64,000 bases of DNA from Microtetraspora glauca (GTDB lineage: Bacteria; Actinomycetota; Actinomycetes; Streptosporangiales; Streptosporangiaceae), in the NCBI GenBank assembly GCA_001570385.1, contig BBYL01000011.1, positions 248,001-312,000 on the forward strand. The letters are read 5' to 3'. Both the position numbers and the translations under genes were made by a program. Below are positions 28,022 through 37,214 of this stretch, piece after piece. The notes beneath the pieces were generated by a model. It had not been told where the DNA came from and ran no database searches. It worked only from the letters and a program-made list of their open reading frames with translations. How positions within the stretch are numbered: the first letter of the stretch is position 1; each line of letters opens with the position of its first letter.

Positions 28022-29170
28022 GTGACAACAGCCGACACGATTCCCTTCAACAGACCGCACGTCTCTCGGAACGAGCTGGAGTACCTCGCCGAGGCGGTAC
28101 GTCGCGGATCCACGTCCGGCGACGGGCCGTTCACAGCGCGGGCCACCCGGCTGTTGACAGAGATCACGAAGTCCCGCGGCGCGTTGCTGACCACGTCGTG
28201 CACCCACGCCCTGGAGATGAGCGCGCTCCTGCTCGACCTGCGGCCGGGCGACGAGGTGATCATGCCGTCGTTCACCTTCGTCTCGACCGCCAACGCCTAC
28301 GTTCTCAGGGGCGCGGTGCCGGTGTTCGTCGACTGCCGTCCGGACACGCTGAACATCGACGAGCGGCTCGTCGAGGGAGCGATCACGGACCGCACGCGAG
28401 CGGTCGTCGTCGTCCACTATGCGGGAGTCGCCTGTGACATGGAGACGATCGGCAAGCTCTGCGAGCGGTACGGCCTCGCCCTGATCGAGGACAACGCCCA
28501 CGGCCTGGGTGGTTCCTATTACGGCAGACCACTCGGCTCCTTCGGCGGGCTGGTGGCGCAGAGCTTCCACTCGACGAAGAACGTGCAGTGCGGTGAGGGC
28601 GGGGCCCTGCTGATGAACGACCCGAGGCTCGCCGCGCGCGCGGAGATCATCAGGGAGAAGGGCACCGACAGGAGCAGGTTCTTCCGGGGACAGGTGGACA
28701 AGTACCGCTGGGTCGACGTCGGCTCGAGCTACCTGCCCTCCGACATCCTCGCCGCGATGCTCACCGCGCAGTTCGAGTCCTTCGACAGGATCCAGTCGCT
28801 GCGACACGCCGTCTGGGCCAGGTACCACGAGGAACTGGCCGGCTGGGCGGAGGCGAACGAGGTCCGCCTCCCCATCGTCCCCGACGGTTGCGAGCATCCG
28901 GCGCACCTCTACTACCTGCTGCTCCCCGACCTTCCGAACCGGCAGGCGTTCATCGCCCACCTCGCCGAGCATGGCGTGCAGGCGACCTTCCATTACCAGG
29001 CCCTGCACTCCGCCCCGGCGGGCGCCCGGCATGGGCGGGCGGCGCCCGGCGGATGCCCGGTCACGGAGGAGGTGGCCGACCGTCTGGTACGGCTGCCGCT
29101 GTTCGCCGACCTGGACGAGGACGACGTGACCCGCGTGATCGACGCCGTACGCTCCTTCACGGTGAGCTGA
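28022..29170 (+). CDS. rffA: dTDP-4-amino-4,6-dideoxyhexose transaminase (RffA/WecE-like)
   Basis: A 382-residue PLP-dependent DegT/DnrJ/EryC1 transaminase. It would convert dTDP-4-keto-6-deoxyglucose to dTDP-4-amino-4,6-dideoxy-galactose (Fuc4N) or its epimer with glutamate. The N-terminus IPFNRPHVSRNELEYLAEAV and RRGSTSGDGPFTAR are strongly WecE-like; the PLP Lys is in SFHSTKNVQCGEGG. I place the start at GTG 28022, weakly supported because no good ribosome-binding site is visible. Its substrate is supplied by the RmlA/RmlB pair at 37835-39876. The next gene starts within its stop codon. Confidence 0.87.
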   Translation: MTTADTIPFNRPHVSRNELEYLAEAVRRGSTSGDGPFTARATRLLTEITKSRGALLTTSCTHALEMSALLLDLRPGDEVIMPSFTFVSTANAYVLRGAVPVFVDCRPDTLNIDERLVEGAITDRTRAVVVVHYAGVACDMETIGKLCERYGLALIEDNAHGLGGSYYGRPLGSFGGLVAQSFHSTKNVQCGEGGALLMNDPRLAARAEIIREKGTDRSRFFRGQVDKYRWVDVGSSYLPSDILAAMLTAQFESFDRIQSLRHAVWARYHEELAGWAEANEVRLPIVPDGCEHPAHLYYLLLPDLPNRQAFIAHLAEHGVQATFHYQALHSAPAGARHGRAAPGGCPVTEEVADRLVRLPLFADLDEDDVTRVIDAVRSFTVS

Positions 29171-29931
29171 TGGGCTGGCATGAGGTGATGGAGGCGGAGG
29201 CCGTGCGCACCGCGGCGTCGCCTTTCGAGTCCGCCAGGTTCGGCCGCTCCGTCGAGCGCCTCACCGTCTCCGCCGAGTCGGCCGCTGAGCTCTCCGACGT
29301 GCGCGCGGTGGTCCTGGCCTCGGACGCCGACATCATCATCCTGCGCTACCCGGCCGAGCGCGTCGGCTGGTTCGCAGGGCTCACCACGCTGGGCCGCACC
29401 GCCATCCCCGCCGACTCGCTCACGTACTGGCGGTTGCGTGTAGGGGAGGGGAGGGCGCCCGATCCCGAACCCGGGATATGGCCGGGGGGCGTACCCGCCA
29501 CCGCCGACGTGCGGGCGCTGGTGCGCGGCATCTTCGGCGCGTACGGCAACCACTACCTGGCCAACCCGTTGTTCGACGCGGGAGCCGCGCTCGACGGCTA
29601 TGAGGAGTGGGCGCTGAGGTCGGCGGCGCAGGGGGACTGCGTAGTCGTGTCGGGCCAGGCGGGCGTGCTGGCGCTCGCCACGCTGGAGGAGGACACGGTG
29701 CGCACCGAGATCCTGCTCGCCGGTGTGGTGCCCGCGGCCCAGGGACGCGGTGTCTACGGGCACCTGCTCCGGGCGGTCGAGGACCGCGCGGCTTCACGTG
29801 GGGCGGCCGAGGTGGTCATCTCCACCCAGGGACACAACACACGGGTGCAGCGGGCGTGGGGGAGGTACGGCTTCGAGCCGGTGCAGACGGTGCTGACGGT
29901 CCACCTGATCCGGAACCGGCTCCTCGTGTGA
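29170..29931 (+). CDS. GNAT N-acetyltransferase, WecD-like
   Basis: A 253-residue GNAT acyltransferase. The acetyl-CoA-binding motif is visible as AGVVPAAQGRGVYGHLLRAV in the C-terminal half, followed by a QGHNTRVQRAWGRYGFEPV block seen in WecD/RffC relatives. The start ATG 29170 overlaps the stop of the RffA-like gene (TGATG), so both proteins are made from one message. By analogy with enterobacterial WecE/WecD it would N-acetylate the 4-amino sugar to dTDP-Fuc4NAc. The N-terminal half is poorly conserved and unassigned. Confidence 0.75.
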   Translation: MGWHEVMEAEAVRTAASPFESARFGRSVERLTVSAESAAELSDVRAVVLASDADIIILRYPAERVGWFAGLTTLGRTAIPADSLTYWRLRVGEGRAPDPEPGIWPGGVPATADVRALVRGIFGAYGNHYLANPLFDAGAALDGYEEWALRSAAQGDCVVVSGQAGVLALATLEEDTVRTEILLAGVVPAAQGRGVYGHLLRAVEDRAASRGAAEVVISTQGHNTRVQRAWGRYGFEPVQTVLTVHLIRNRLLV

Positions 29932-30038
29932 AATGCCCCGGCCGGTCGGGCTTCGGGCGTATCTGATGTCCGAGATCCACATTCCTGGCCGGTCGTCACC
30001 CGTCATAAAAGGACCGGCAAGGACACTGCCTTCCGCGA

Positions 30039-32432
30039 GTGTCCGAGAAGCCGCCGACGCACGGTGTGGCCAGGCTTTCGCACATGGGTGAAGCTCCGTC
30101 CCTCCTGAGTCCCGCACCGGAAGCGGGCAGCGGAGAGGCCTACGCGAACAGGCTGCCCGCCCACGTGCGGAAGGCGGCGAGGTGGCTACCGGCGCTGTCC
30201 ATGACCGTTCTGGTCGTGGGAGTCGTGCTCCACTTCGGGGTCAGTGTCAAGGATGTCGCCGTTTTCGCGGTGTACGTCGGCCTCCTGATCGCGTTGCCGG
30301 GTGTGCTCGTGCTCCGAGCCGTGTACAGCGGCTCCCGCACGCTCGCGGAGGAGATCGCCCTCGGCGTGGCCGTGGGCTACACGATTGAGACATTCGCCTA
30401 CATCGGTGCGCGGGCTGCGGGGATGCCACGGCTCGTGGTGATCTGGCCGATCACCACGTATGTCCTCTTCCTCGCGGTCCCTCGGCTGCGCCGCCATTGG
30501 AACAGCCGGCGGAGCCGCACCACGGCTCCGCTCTGGTACTCCTGGTCGCTCGCCCTCGCCTTCGCCTATCTGGTGGTCTGGGGGGCCGCCTCCTATCTCA
30601 GAAAGACGGCGTTGACCTGGCCGGAGCTCGGGTCTTCCGAAGCCGACGTCTTCTACCATCTGGCCCTGATCGGCGAGCTGAAGCACCACATGCCGCCCAC
30701 CGTCCCGATGGTCGCCGGCGAGCCGCTGCTTTATCACTGGTTCGTTTACGCCCACTTCGCCGCGACGAGCTGGGTCACCGGGTTGGAACCGCTGGTGCTG
30801 CTGGCTCGCCTGGCGGTACTCCCCATGCTGGCGGCCCTCGTCGTCCTGATCGGGATGACGGCCAGGCGCGTTCTCGGCCTCTGGGGAGGCGCGTCGCTCG
30901 CCGTCGCCGGGGCGATGCTCGCCGCGATCCCCAGTCTGTACATCGGGAGCAACCCGTCGTTCACCCGGAAAGGCATCCCCGATCTCGCGTGGACGAGCCC
31001 GACGCAGGCCTTCGGCGCGCTTCTGTTCGCCGCCGCCGTGCTCGTGCTGATCGACATCCGTCGTCATCGAGGGAACGCCGCCGCCCGCGAGTGGCCTTTG
31101 CTGGGCGTCCTGCTCCTCGGAGTCATGGGTGCGAAGGCGAGCTATCTGCCGATGCTCATCGTCGGCCTCCTGGGCATCGCGTTGGTGGAGATCGTGAGGT
31201 GGCGCCGACTGTCCCGGCCCACGATCACGATGCTGACGCTCGCCACAGGGTGTTTTCTCTATGCGCAATCTGTCTTGTTCGGAAACGCCCGGCAGGCCGT
31301 GGTCGTCGCTCCGCTCTACTCCATCCGGACAGCCTGGGAGGAGATCACGCGATCGGGCGTCTCCACGGGGCCGTCGCCCGGTTTGTTCGTGGCCCTGGCC
31401 ATGGTGTGGGTGCCGATCTGGCTTCTTTCCTGGTCGGGGGTGCTGGGCCTGCTGACGCGGCCGCACTCGCTCCTTCGTGCCCCGGTGACCCTCATGCTGG
31501 GCATCGGCGCGGTAGGTCTCGGTGCGGCGCTGCTGTTCGGCCAGTCCGGTGGAAGTCAGTTCTTCTTCCTCTGCGGTGCCACTCCCTATCTGGCGATCAT
31601 GGCTGTCTACGGAATCATCGCCGTCGCCCGGCGCGCGGGGCTCGCCCGCCGCGCGATGATCGCCGCGTTCTGTGCCGGGCTGGCCGCCGCCTATGCGATT
31701 CCCGCCCTCTGCGGAGTCCGGGTGCCGCTCGCCTCATGGCAGCCGGATGACCTGCTGGTCCGGCCCTATGCCGTGCTGCTGGTCGTCATGGCGCTGGTGG
31801 CGGCCGCACTGATCGTGGTGTGGGGACGCCTTCGCGCGACGGCCATGACGGTCATCATCTTCTCGACCGTCGGCCTGCTCGCCCACGGTCACGCGTACGT
31901 CCTCGCCTCCCCGCACCTGCTCGGCGGGATCGGCTCCGGCGGATCGAATCCGGCCGTGCCGCCCCTGACCATCCCGCAGGGAGCCCTGGACGCCGGGCGC
32001 TGGCTGCGCGCGCACTCGAATCCCGACGATCTCGTCGCCACGAACGAGCATTGTCTCCCCGAAGAGGGGGCTCGCTGCGACAGCCGTCACTTCTGGGTGT
32101 CCGCGCTGTCCGAACGGCGCATGCTGGTCGAGGGGTGGGCGTTCACGTCGACCAACCAGGACCGATGGCGGCCGGGAGAGAACGTGGTGAACCTCCCGTT
32201 CTGGGATGGCTCGCGAATGAAAGCGAACGATGCGGCCTTTTCCAGACCTTCCGCGGCATCGATGCGGCTCCTGGCCGAACGCTACGGAGTGCGCTGGCTC
32301 GTCGTCGACGAGCGGCTGACGGGGCCGGGATCTCGGATCGGCGAATTCGCCACTCCCAGGTTCCGTTCCGGCGACTATGCCGTTTACCAGGTGCCGAACG
32401 GCTCCCGCGTTCCTGGTGGTCGCCGAGGGTGA
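30039..32432 (+). CDS. Large polytopic membrane protein, GT-C-like (paralogue C of four)
   Basis: A 797-residue member of the same family as paralogues A, B and D. With GTG 30039 the first membrane span starts near residue 48, as in A and B; ATG 30084 is an alternative. Conserved blocks: VPRLRRHWN, FYHLALIGELKHHMPP, AGEPLLYHWFVYAHFA, MGAKASYLPML, RWLRAHSNPDDLVATNEHC, LSERRMLVEGWAFTSTN and RYGVRWLVVDE. It sits just upstream of the fdtB / gtrB / fdtD-like / gtrA operon, so it is the likely transferase for the sugar made there. Predicted external action with a polyprenyl-linked donor is inference. Confidence 0.82.
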   Translation: MSEKPPTHGVARLSHMGEAPSLLSPAPEAGSGEAYANRLPAHVRKAARWLPALSMTVLVVGVVLHFGVSVKDVAVFAVYVGLLIALPGVLVLRAVYSGSRTLAEEIALGVAVGYTIETFAYIGARAAGMPRLVVIWPITTYVLFLAVPRLRRHWNSRRSRTTAPLWYSWSLALAFAYLVVWGAASYLRKTALTWPELGSSEADVFYHLALIGELKHHMPPTVPMVAGEPLLYHWFVYAHFAATSWVTGLEPLVLLARLAVLPMLAALVVLIGMTARRVLGLWGGASLAVAGAMLAAIPSLYIGSNPSFTRKGIPDLAWTSPTQAFGALLFAAAVLVLIDIRRHRGNAAAREWPLLGVLLLGVMGAKASYLPMLIVGLLGIALVEIVRWRRLSRPTITMLTLATGCFLYAQSVLFGNARQAVVVAPLYSIRTAWEEITRSGVSTGPSPGLFVALAMVWVPIWLLSWSGVLGLLTRPHSLLRAPVTLMLGIGAVGLGAALLFGQSGGSQFFFLCGATPYLAIMAVYGIIAVARRAGLARRAMIAAFCAGLAAAYAIPALCGVRVPLASWQPDDLLVRPYAVLLVVMALVAAALIVVWGRLRATAMTVIIFSTVGLLAHGHAYVLASPHLLGGIGSGGSNPAVPPLTIPQGALDAGRWLRAHSNPDDLVATNEHCLPEEGARCDSRHFWVSALSERRMLVEGWAFTSTNQDRWRPGENVVNLPFWDGSRMKANDAAFSRPSAASMRLLAERYGVRWLVVDERLTGPGSRIGEFATPRFRSGDYAVYQVPNGSRVPGGRRG

Positions 32433-32468
32433 GCGCGCATGCGTGCGGCAGGGCGGGCCGATCGCGGC

Positions 32469-32541
32469 GCAAGGGTTTCGTAATGACTCGATAAGAGGCG
32501 ACGGCGCGTCCCCTGCCGCCTCACCCGCCGTGTTTCACTGC
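32469..32541 (+). repeat. Duplicated intergenic segment, copy 2
   Basis: Counterpart of 27944-28017. It starts 36 bases after the stop of paralogue C and lies in the leader of the fdtB-like gene. Same order of blocks: AAGGGTTTCGTAATGACTCG at the left and TTTCACTGC at the right. Confidence 0.6.
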
Positions 32542-32652
32542 GGCATCGAAGACGTTCGGCGATGTCCGGGCCGCCCGTCGGGCGCGAGGGGAGCAGCGTG
32601 GTGATCGGCGTTCACCTGACGCCAGCAAGTCGTGAAGACAGGGAGAGCGGAT

Positions 32653-33753
32653 GTGGCTGACCGGATCGCGGTGAACGACCTCCGCCGGCATGCGATCACG
32701 ACGGAAGCGACCGTGCGTACTTCCGCCGAGCGCGTGCTGAGCAGTGGGTGGTACGTCCTGGGCAAGGAGGTCGAGGCCTTCGAGCGGGAGTTCGCCGAGT
32801 ACTGCGGCGTGGGCCACTGCGTCGGCGTCGCCAGCGGAACGGACGCCATCGAACTCGGGCTCCGTGCCCTCGGCGTCGGCCGGGGAAGCCGTGTGGCCAC
32901 GGTCGCGAACGCCGGCTTCTACACGACGACGGCCCTGATGGCGCTCGGCGCGGAACCCGTCTTCGTCGACGTGGAGCGTGAGACGAAGCTGATGGATCTC
33001 GCCCACCTCAAGCAGATCCTCGGGGAGACCGCCCTTGACGCGGTCGTGGTCACCCATCTCTTCGGGCTCCTGCACGACATGGAGCCGGTCCTGGATCTCA
33101 CGGCCCGGGCCGGCGTTCCCGTGTTCGAGGACTGCGCGCAGGCCCACGGCGCCCGCCGTGGCGGTCGGGCCGCCGGCTCTTTCGGAGCCGCGGCGAGCTT
33201 CAGTTTCTATCCGACGAAGAACCTGGGCGCGCTCGGTGACGGCGGTGCCGTGGTGACCGGCAGCGCGGACGTCGCCCAGTCGGTCAGACGTCTGCGCCAG
33301 TACGGGTGGGGGTCGAGGTATCGCGCGGAGATCAAGGGTGGGCGTAACAGCCGTCTGGACGAGATGCAGGCCGCGATTCTGCGGGCCAAGCTGCCTCTTC
33401 TCGACGGCTGGAACCGGCGGCGCCGCGACATCGCCACGCGGTATTCCCGGGAGATCGGCAACCCGCGAGTGGACCGCCCTCCCGTCCACGGTGAGGAATA
33501 CGTCGGCCATCTCTACGTCGTCGTGAGCGACGACAGGGAAGCCCTCCGCGCGCATCTCGCCGAGGCGTCGATTCTGACGGACGTGCACTATCCGCTCCCG
33601 GACCACCGCCAACCGGTGTTGGCCGCCCACGGCGGCCGGACCGGACTCCCGGTGACCGACGACCTGTCGGCGGCGATCCTGACTCTGCCGTGCTATCCCG
33701 AACTCTCCGACGAGGAGGTCACGCGAGTGATCTCTCGCGTCAACAGTTGGTGA
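32653..33753 (+). CDS. fdtB: dTDP-3-amino-3,6-dideoxyhexose transaminase (FdtB/QdtB-like)
   Basis: A 366-residue DegT-family PLP transaminase. It would aminate C3 of dTDP-3-keto-6-deoxyhexose to give dTDP-Fuc3N or dTDP-Qui3N. The PLP Lys lies in SFYPTKNLGALGDGG; GVASGTDAIELGLRALG and VFEDCAQAHGA are typical. GTG 32653 has GGGAGAG 5 bases upstream; a GTG at 32632 is possible but less well spaced. Its partner 3,4-ketoisomerase is encoded at 34741-35691, two genes on, and the GtrB-like gene begins 4 bases after its stop. Confidence 0.87.
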   Translation: MADRIAVNDLRRHAITTEATVRTSAERVLSSGWYVLGKEVEAFEREFAEYCGVGHCVGVASGTDAIELGLRALGVGRGSRVATVANAGFYTTTALMALGAEPVFVDVERETKLMDLAHLKQILGETALDAVVVTHLFGLLHDMEPVLDLTARAGVPVFEDCAQAHGARRGGRAAGSFGAAASFSFYPTKNLGALGDGGAVVTGSADVAQSVRRLRQYGWGSRYRAEIKGGRNSRLDEMQAAILRAKLPLLDGWNRRRRDIATRYSREIGNPRVDRPPVHGEEYVGHLYVVVSDDREALRAHLAEASILTDVHYPLPDHRQPVLAAHGGRTGLPVTDDLSAAILTLPCYPELSDEEVTRVISRVNSW

Positions 33754-33757
33754 CGCC

Positions 33758-34744
33758 ATGTTCTCAGTGATCGTCCCCGTCTACCGGAACGCCGAATTCG
33801 TGCCGCAGCTGATCGCGGAGTTCAGCGCCATCAACGCGATAGTCGCGGAACGCTACGCCATGCCGATGGAGTTCGTCTTCGTGGTAGACGCGAGCCCGGA
33901 CGACAGCTTCGACCTGCTCAAGGAGGCCCTGCCGCGGGCGCCGTTCCAGTCGCAGCTGCTGCTGCACGCGCGTAACTTCGGCTCGTTCGCGGCCGTCCGC
34001 ACGGGTCTTCGCGCGGCCAGGGGCGACTACTTCGCCACGATCGCCGCGGACCTCCAGGAGCCGCCTGACCTGCTGCTGCGATTCCTCGACCGCCTGGTGC
34101 ACGGTGATGCCGACATCGCGGTCGGAGTGCGGCAGGGGCGTGAGGATCCGGGGGTGTCGCGGCTGTCGGCCAACATCTTCTGGGGCTTCTACCGGCGTTT
34201 CGTCGTGCGCGACATCCCGCCCGGTGGGGTCGACGTCTTCGGGTGCAACCGGCGGATCAGGGACGAACTCCTACGGCTGGAGGAGGCGAACAGCTCCCTC
34301 GTCGGCCTCGTCTTCTGGCTCGGCTTCCGGCGTTGCGAGATACCGTACGAGCGGCGCGCGCGAGCGTACGGCAAGAGCGCCTGGACGGTACGCAAGAAGA
34401 TCAACTATCTGCTGGACAGCGTTTTCGCCTTCACGGACCTGCCGATCCGGATCCTCACGATCCTGGGAGCACTCGGATTCGTCGTGGCGGGCTGTCTCGC
34501 CGTCCTGGTCATCGTCATGCGGCTGACCGGTCAGATCCCGCTGGCGGGCTACACGGCCACGATCCTTGTCATCACCTTCTTCGGAGCGCTGAACACTATG
34601 GGGCTCGGTTTCATCGGGTCGTACGCGTGGCGGAGCTACGAGAACACGAAGAAGCGGCCACTGGCCCTGGTGAGTACCGCTCGCTCCTTCGACGGCGCTC
34701 CGGAATCCATCTCCGATCTCCTCCACACCGGCGGGCGTGTATGA
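33758..34744 (+). CDS. GtrB/DPM1-type polyprenyl-phosphate glycosyltransferase (GT2)
   Basis: A 328-residue membrane-bound GT2 enzyme. The catalytic domain (about 1-225) has [20 protein letters not shown] and the metal-binding ADLQEPPD. Two C-terminal membrane segments follow (about 230-255 and 265-290), as in GtrB and ArnC. It would move a sugar from its dTDP carrier to polyprenyl phosphate. It lies inside the fdtB / fdtD-like / gtrA run, overlapping the next gene by 4 bases (ATGA), so its donor is probably the 3-amino sugar made by its neighbours. Confidence 0.88.
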   Translation: MFSVIVPVYRNAEFVPQLIAEFSAINAIVAERYAMPMEFVFVVDASPDDSFDLLKEALPRAPFQSQLLLHARNFGSFAAVRTGLRAARGDYFATIAADLQEPPDLLLRFLDRLVHGDADIAVGVRQGREDPGVSRLSANIFWGFYRRFVVRDIPPGGVDVFGCNRRIRDELLRLEEANSSLVGLVFWLGFRRCEIPYERRARAYGKSAWTVRKKINYLLDSVFAFTDLPIRILTILGALGFVVAGCLAVLVIVMRLTGQIPLAGYTATILVITFFGALNTMGLGFIGSYAWRSYENTKKRPLALVSTARSFDGAPESISDLLHTGGRV

Positions 34745-35691
34745 AACAGACCTTCGTCCACCCGCAGGCCCTCTGCGAGAGCACGGACATCGGAGCGGGC
34801 ACCCGCGTCTGGGCGTTCGCGCACGTGCTCCCGGGGGCGCGGATAGGGGCCGAGTGCAACATCTGCGACGGTGTCTTCGTCGAGAACGACGTGGTGCTGG
34901 GAGATCGCGTGACCGTCAAGTGCGGTGTCCAGATCTGGGACGGCATCACGATCGAGGACGACGTCTTCATCGGCCCCAACGCGACCTTCACGAACGACGT
35001 TTTCCCGCGCAGCAAGGTCTACCCGGAGAAGCCGGCCCGCACGGTGGTCCGCTCCGGCGCCTCCATCGGCGCGAACAGCACGATCCTGCCAGGTGTGGAG
35101 ATCGGCACGGGCGCGATGGTGGGGGCGGCCGCGGTCGTGACGCGTTCGGTTCCCCCCAATGCGATCGTGGTCGGCAACCCGGCCCGCATCAAGGGCTACG
35201 TCGCGGGCGGGGAACATCTCGGCACGCCTTTCGCGGGCGGCGGCACCAGGCGGACGGGGAAGGTGGGGCTCGGAGTCGGGGCCGCCAGCTTGCACGAGTT
35301 GCACGTCACGAAGGACCTGCGTGGCGAACTCTCCGTCGGGGAGTTCGAACGTGAGCTGCCATTCGTGCCCAAGCGCTATTTCCTGGTCTTCAACGTGCCG
35401 AGCATGGAAGTACGGGGCGAGCACGCCCACAGAAGCTGTGAGCAGTTCCTGATCTGTGTGCGCGGGTCGTGCGGGGTCCTGCTGGACGACGGTCGCAACC
35501 GTCGTGAGGTCACGCTGGACCGCCCCAGCCGCGGCGTCTACATGCCGGCCATGATCTGGGGCACGCAATACCGGTACTCGCCCGACGCCCTGCTCCTCGT
35601 GTTCGCCTCCGACTACTACGACCCGGACGACTACATCCGCTCGTACGAGGAGTTCCGGCGGATCGTGTCCAGGCAGCCGGCGCGCGCATGA
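34741..35691 (+). CDS. Fused sugar acyltransferase / 3,4-ketoisomerase (FdtD-like)
   Basis: A 316-residue bifunctional enzyme. The N-terminal ~165 residues form a left-handed beta-helix acyltransferase: hexapeptide repeats such as [20 protein letters not shown], then [16 protein letters not shown] ending. The C-terminal ~140 residues are a WxcM/FdtA-like cupin with the active-site His pair in [17 protein letters not shown]. Together these isomerise dTDP-4-keto- to 3-keto-6-deoxyhexose and later acylate the 3-amino group, flanking the FdtB step. ATG 34741 overlaps the GtrB-like stop. A similar fusion is known as FdtD in Shewanella. Product stereochemistry (Fuc3 or Qui3) is undecided. Confidence 0.88.
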   Translation: MKQTFVHPQALCESTDIGAGTRVWAFAHVLPGARIGAECNICDGVFVENDVVLGDRVTVKCGVQIWDGITIEDDVFIGPNATFTNDVFPRSKVYPEKPARTVVRSGASIGANSTILPGVEIGTGAMVGAAAVVTRSVPPNAIVVGNPARIKGYVAGGEHLGTPFAGGGTRRTGKVGLGVGAASLHELHVTKDLRGELSVGEFERELPFVPKRYFLVFNVPSMEVRGEHAHRSCEQFLICVRGSCGVLLDDGRNRREVTLDRPSRGVYMPAMIWGTQYRYSPDALLLVFASDYYDPDDYIRSYEEFRRIVSRQPARA

Positions 35692-36095
35692 GGGATTCGT
35701 CGTTCGTCCGGTTTCTCGTGGCCGGAGCCGCCAACAGTGGCATAACGTACGGGCTGTTCGTGATCCTGTCGTGGTGGATGCCGCCGTCGGTCGCCTATTC
35801 GCTGGTCTTCCTCTTCGGCATCGCTCTCTCCTACGTCCTCAACGCCGTTTTCGTGTTCCGCACCAGGGCGTCGATCCGTACCGCCGTCCGGTTTCCGGGC
35901 GTCTATCTGGTCCAGTACCTCACCGGTCTGGCCCTCCTGACGCTGTTGGTCCGCTTGGGGGTCGCTGGCTGGGCGGCGATGCCGCTGACGATGTGCGTCA
36001 CCGTCCCGCTCACGTTCGTGCTGAGCCGGCGCGTCCTCCGGGGCGCGGCCCGGCGGGTCGAATCCGCGCCGGCGCCCGACCGCCTTTCCGTCTAG
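35688..36095 (+). CDS. GtrA family membrane protein (polyprenyl-sugar flippase candidate)
   Basis: A 135-residue protein with four membrane segments and the GtrA pattern [19 protein letters not shown] at the N-terminus and a [12 protein letters not shown] block. GtrA proteins are thought to flip polyprenyl-phosphate-linked sugars in Gtr glycosylation systems. It overlaps the fdtD-like gene by 4 bases and ends the cassette fdtB / gtrB / fdtD-like / gtrA. A short 6-base-pair hairpin overlaps its stop. Confidence 0.85.
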   Translation: MRDSSFVRFLVAGAANSGITYGLFVILSWWMPPSVAYSLVFLFGIALSYVLNAVFVFRTRASIRTAVRFPGVYLVQYLTGLALLTLLVRLGVAGWAAMPLTMCVTVPLTFVLSRRVLRGAARRVESAPAPDRLSV

Positions 36096-36134
36096 TGCCG
36101 GAGGGGCACTGGGTACGACCGCGCCGCGCCGTTT

Positions 36135-37136
36135 TCACCGGTCACCCGGTCCGGAGCCGACTCCCACGGGAGCGTCGAGGTCGTCGGACAGCCGCCCGGC
36201 GGTGCGGTCGCCCGCAGTCTCGGCCCGCTCGCGTACGAGATAGGTCGGGCGGCCCATCCCGCCACCGTGGATGCGGCCGACGTACTCGCCGAGCACCCCG
36301 ATGGATATGAGCTGCGCCGCCGAGAAGAGCGCGACCATCGAGGCGATCGTCGTGAACCCCGCCACCGTGGTGTCTCCCATGACGAACCTCCACAGCACGA
36401 CCGCGCCGAGCAGTAGGCCGATGATCCCCGCGAGGAACCCCAGGTAGCTGGCGGCCTTCAGGGGAGCGGCGCTGTAGCCGACCAGCATGGTGACGGCGTG
36501 TCGCACGAGCAGGCGGGGTGTGTAGTTGGATCGGCCGTGGTCGCGCTCGCTCATGCGCACCCGCACCGAGTCGACGCGGGTGGTGGCCCACGAGAGCGCG
36601 ACGTCGATGGACGCGTGCGGACCGGACAACCCGTCGAAGCCGTCGCGAAGGCGGGTGCGGAAGGCACGGAACGCGCTGATCGCCCGCGCGGTGCGGATGC
36701 CGAGCGCGGCGGCCATCCCCGCCTTCATCGAGCGGGACGCGAGGCTGCGCAGGTATCCGTGCTCCTCCTCGTGCGGCACGCCGTACACCAGGTCGAGGCG
36801 CTCGCCCTCGAGCGCGGCGAGCAGGAGGGGGATCTGCTCCGGCAGGTGCTGGAGGTCGTCGTCCATCGTGACGACGACGTCGAACCTGGCCTCCCTGATG
36901 CCCGCGACCAGGGCGTTGTGCTGGCCGTAGTTGCGGGAGAGGTGGAGGGCCCGCACGCCCTCGACCCGGCGTGCCAGGTCGGAGGCGACGGTCCAGGTGT
37001 CGTCCGGGCTTCCGTCCACGACGAGGATCACCTCGTGATGGGGGGACACGTCGCGCAGCACCGGCATGAGCCTGGCGACCAGCGGCGGAAGGGTCCGCGC
37101 TGAGCGATAACACGGAATTACCACCGACACCGACAT
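36135..37136 (-). CDS. GtrB/ArnC-type polyprenyl-phosphate glycosyltransferase (GT2), second copy
   Basis: A 333-residue GT2 enzyme with VVIPCYRSARTL, LVVDGSPDDTW and the metal site TMDDDLQHLPEQ in the catalytic domain, and two C-terminal membrane segments (about 230-255 and 268-290). The tail contains VLGEYVGRIH, the same motif seen in the broken gene at 40850-41164. It is divergent from the second GtrA gene across a 78-base promoter region, so the pair probably forms a second Gtr-type donor-loading and flipping unit. Donor sugar unknown. Confidence 0.87.
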   Translation of the reverse strand: MSVSVVIPCYRSARTLPPLVARLMPVLRDVSPHHEVILVVDGSPDDTWTVASDLARRVEGVRALHLSRNYGQHNALVAGIREARFDVVVTMDDDLQHLPEQIPLLLAALEGERLDLVYGVPHEEEHGYLRSLASRSMKAGMAAALGIRTARAISAFRAFRTRLRDGFDGLSGPHASIDVALSWATTRVDSVRVRMSERDHGRSNYTPRLLVRHAVTMLVGYSAAPLKAASYLGFLAGIIGLLLGAVVLWRFVMGDTTVAGFTTIASMVALFSAAQLISIGVLGEYVGRIHGGGMGRPTYLVRERAETAGDRTAGRLSDDLDAPVGVGSGPGDR

Positions 37137-37214
37137 TGATCCCCCGATTCATTCTCGCCGACGATTACACTCCCCCTGATCGGCCGTCGACAGCAGACCC
37201 GGAGTAGCCCTAAT

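Noticed and set aside
36094..36110. Small hairpin overlapping the stop of the first gtrA gene
   Set aside because: Only 6 base pairs with a 5-base loop; too weak to list as a terminator.
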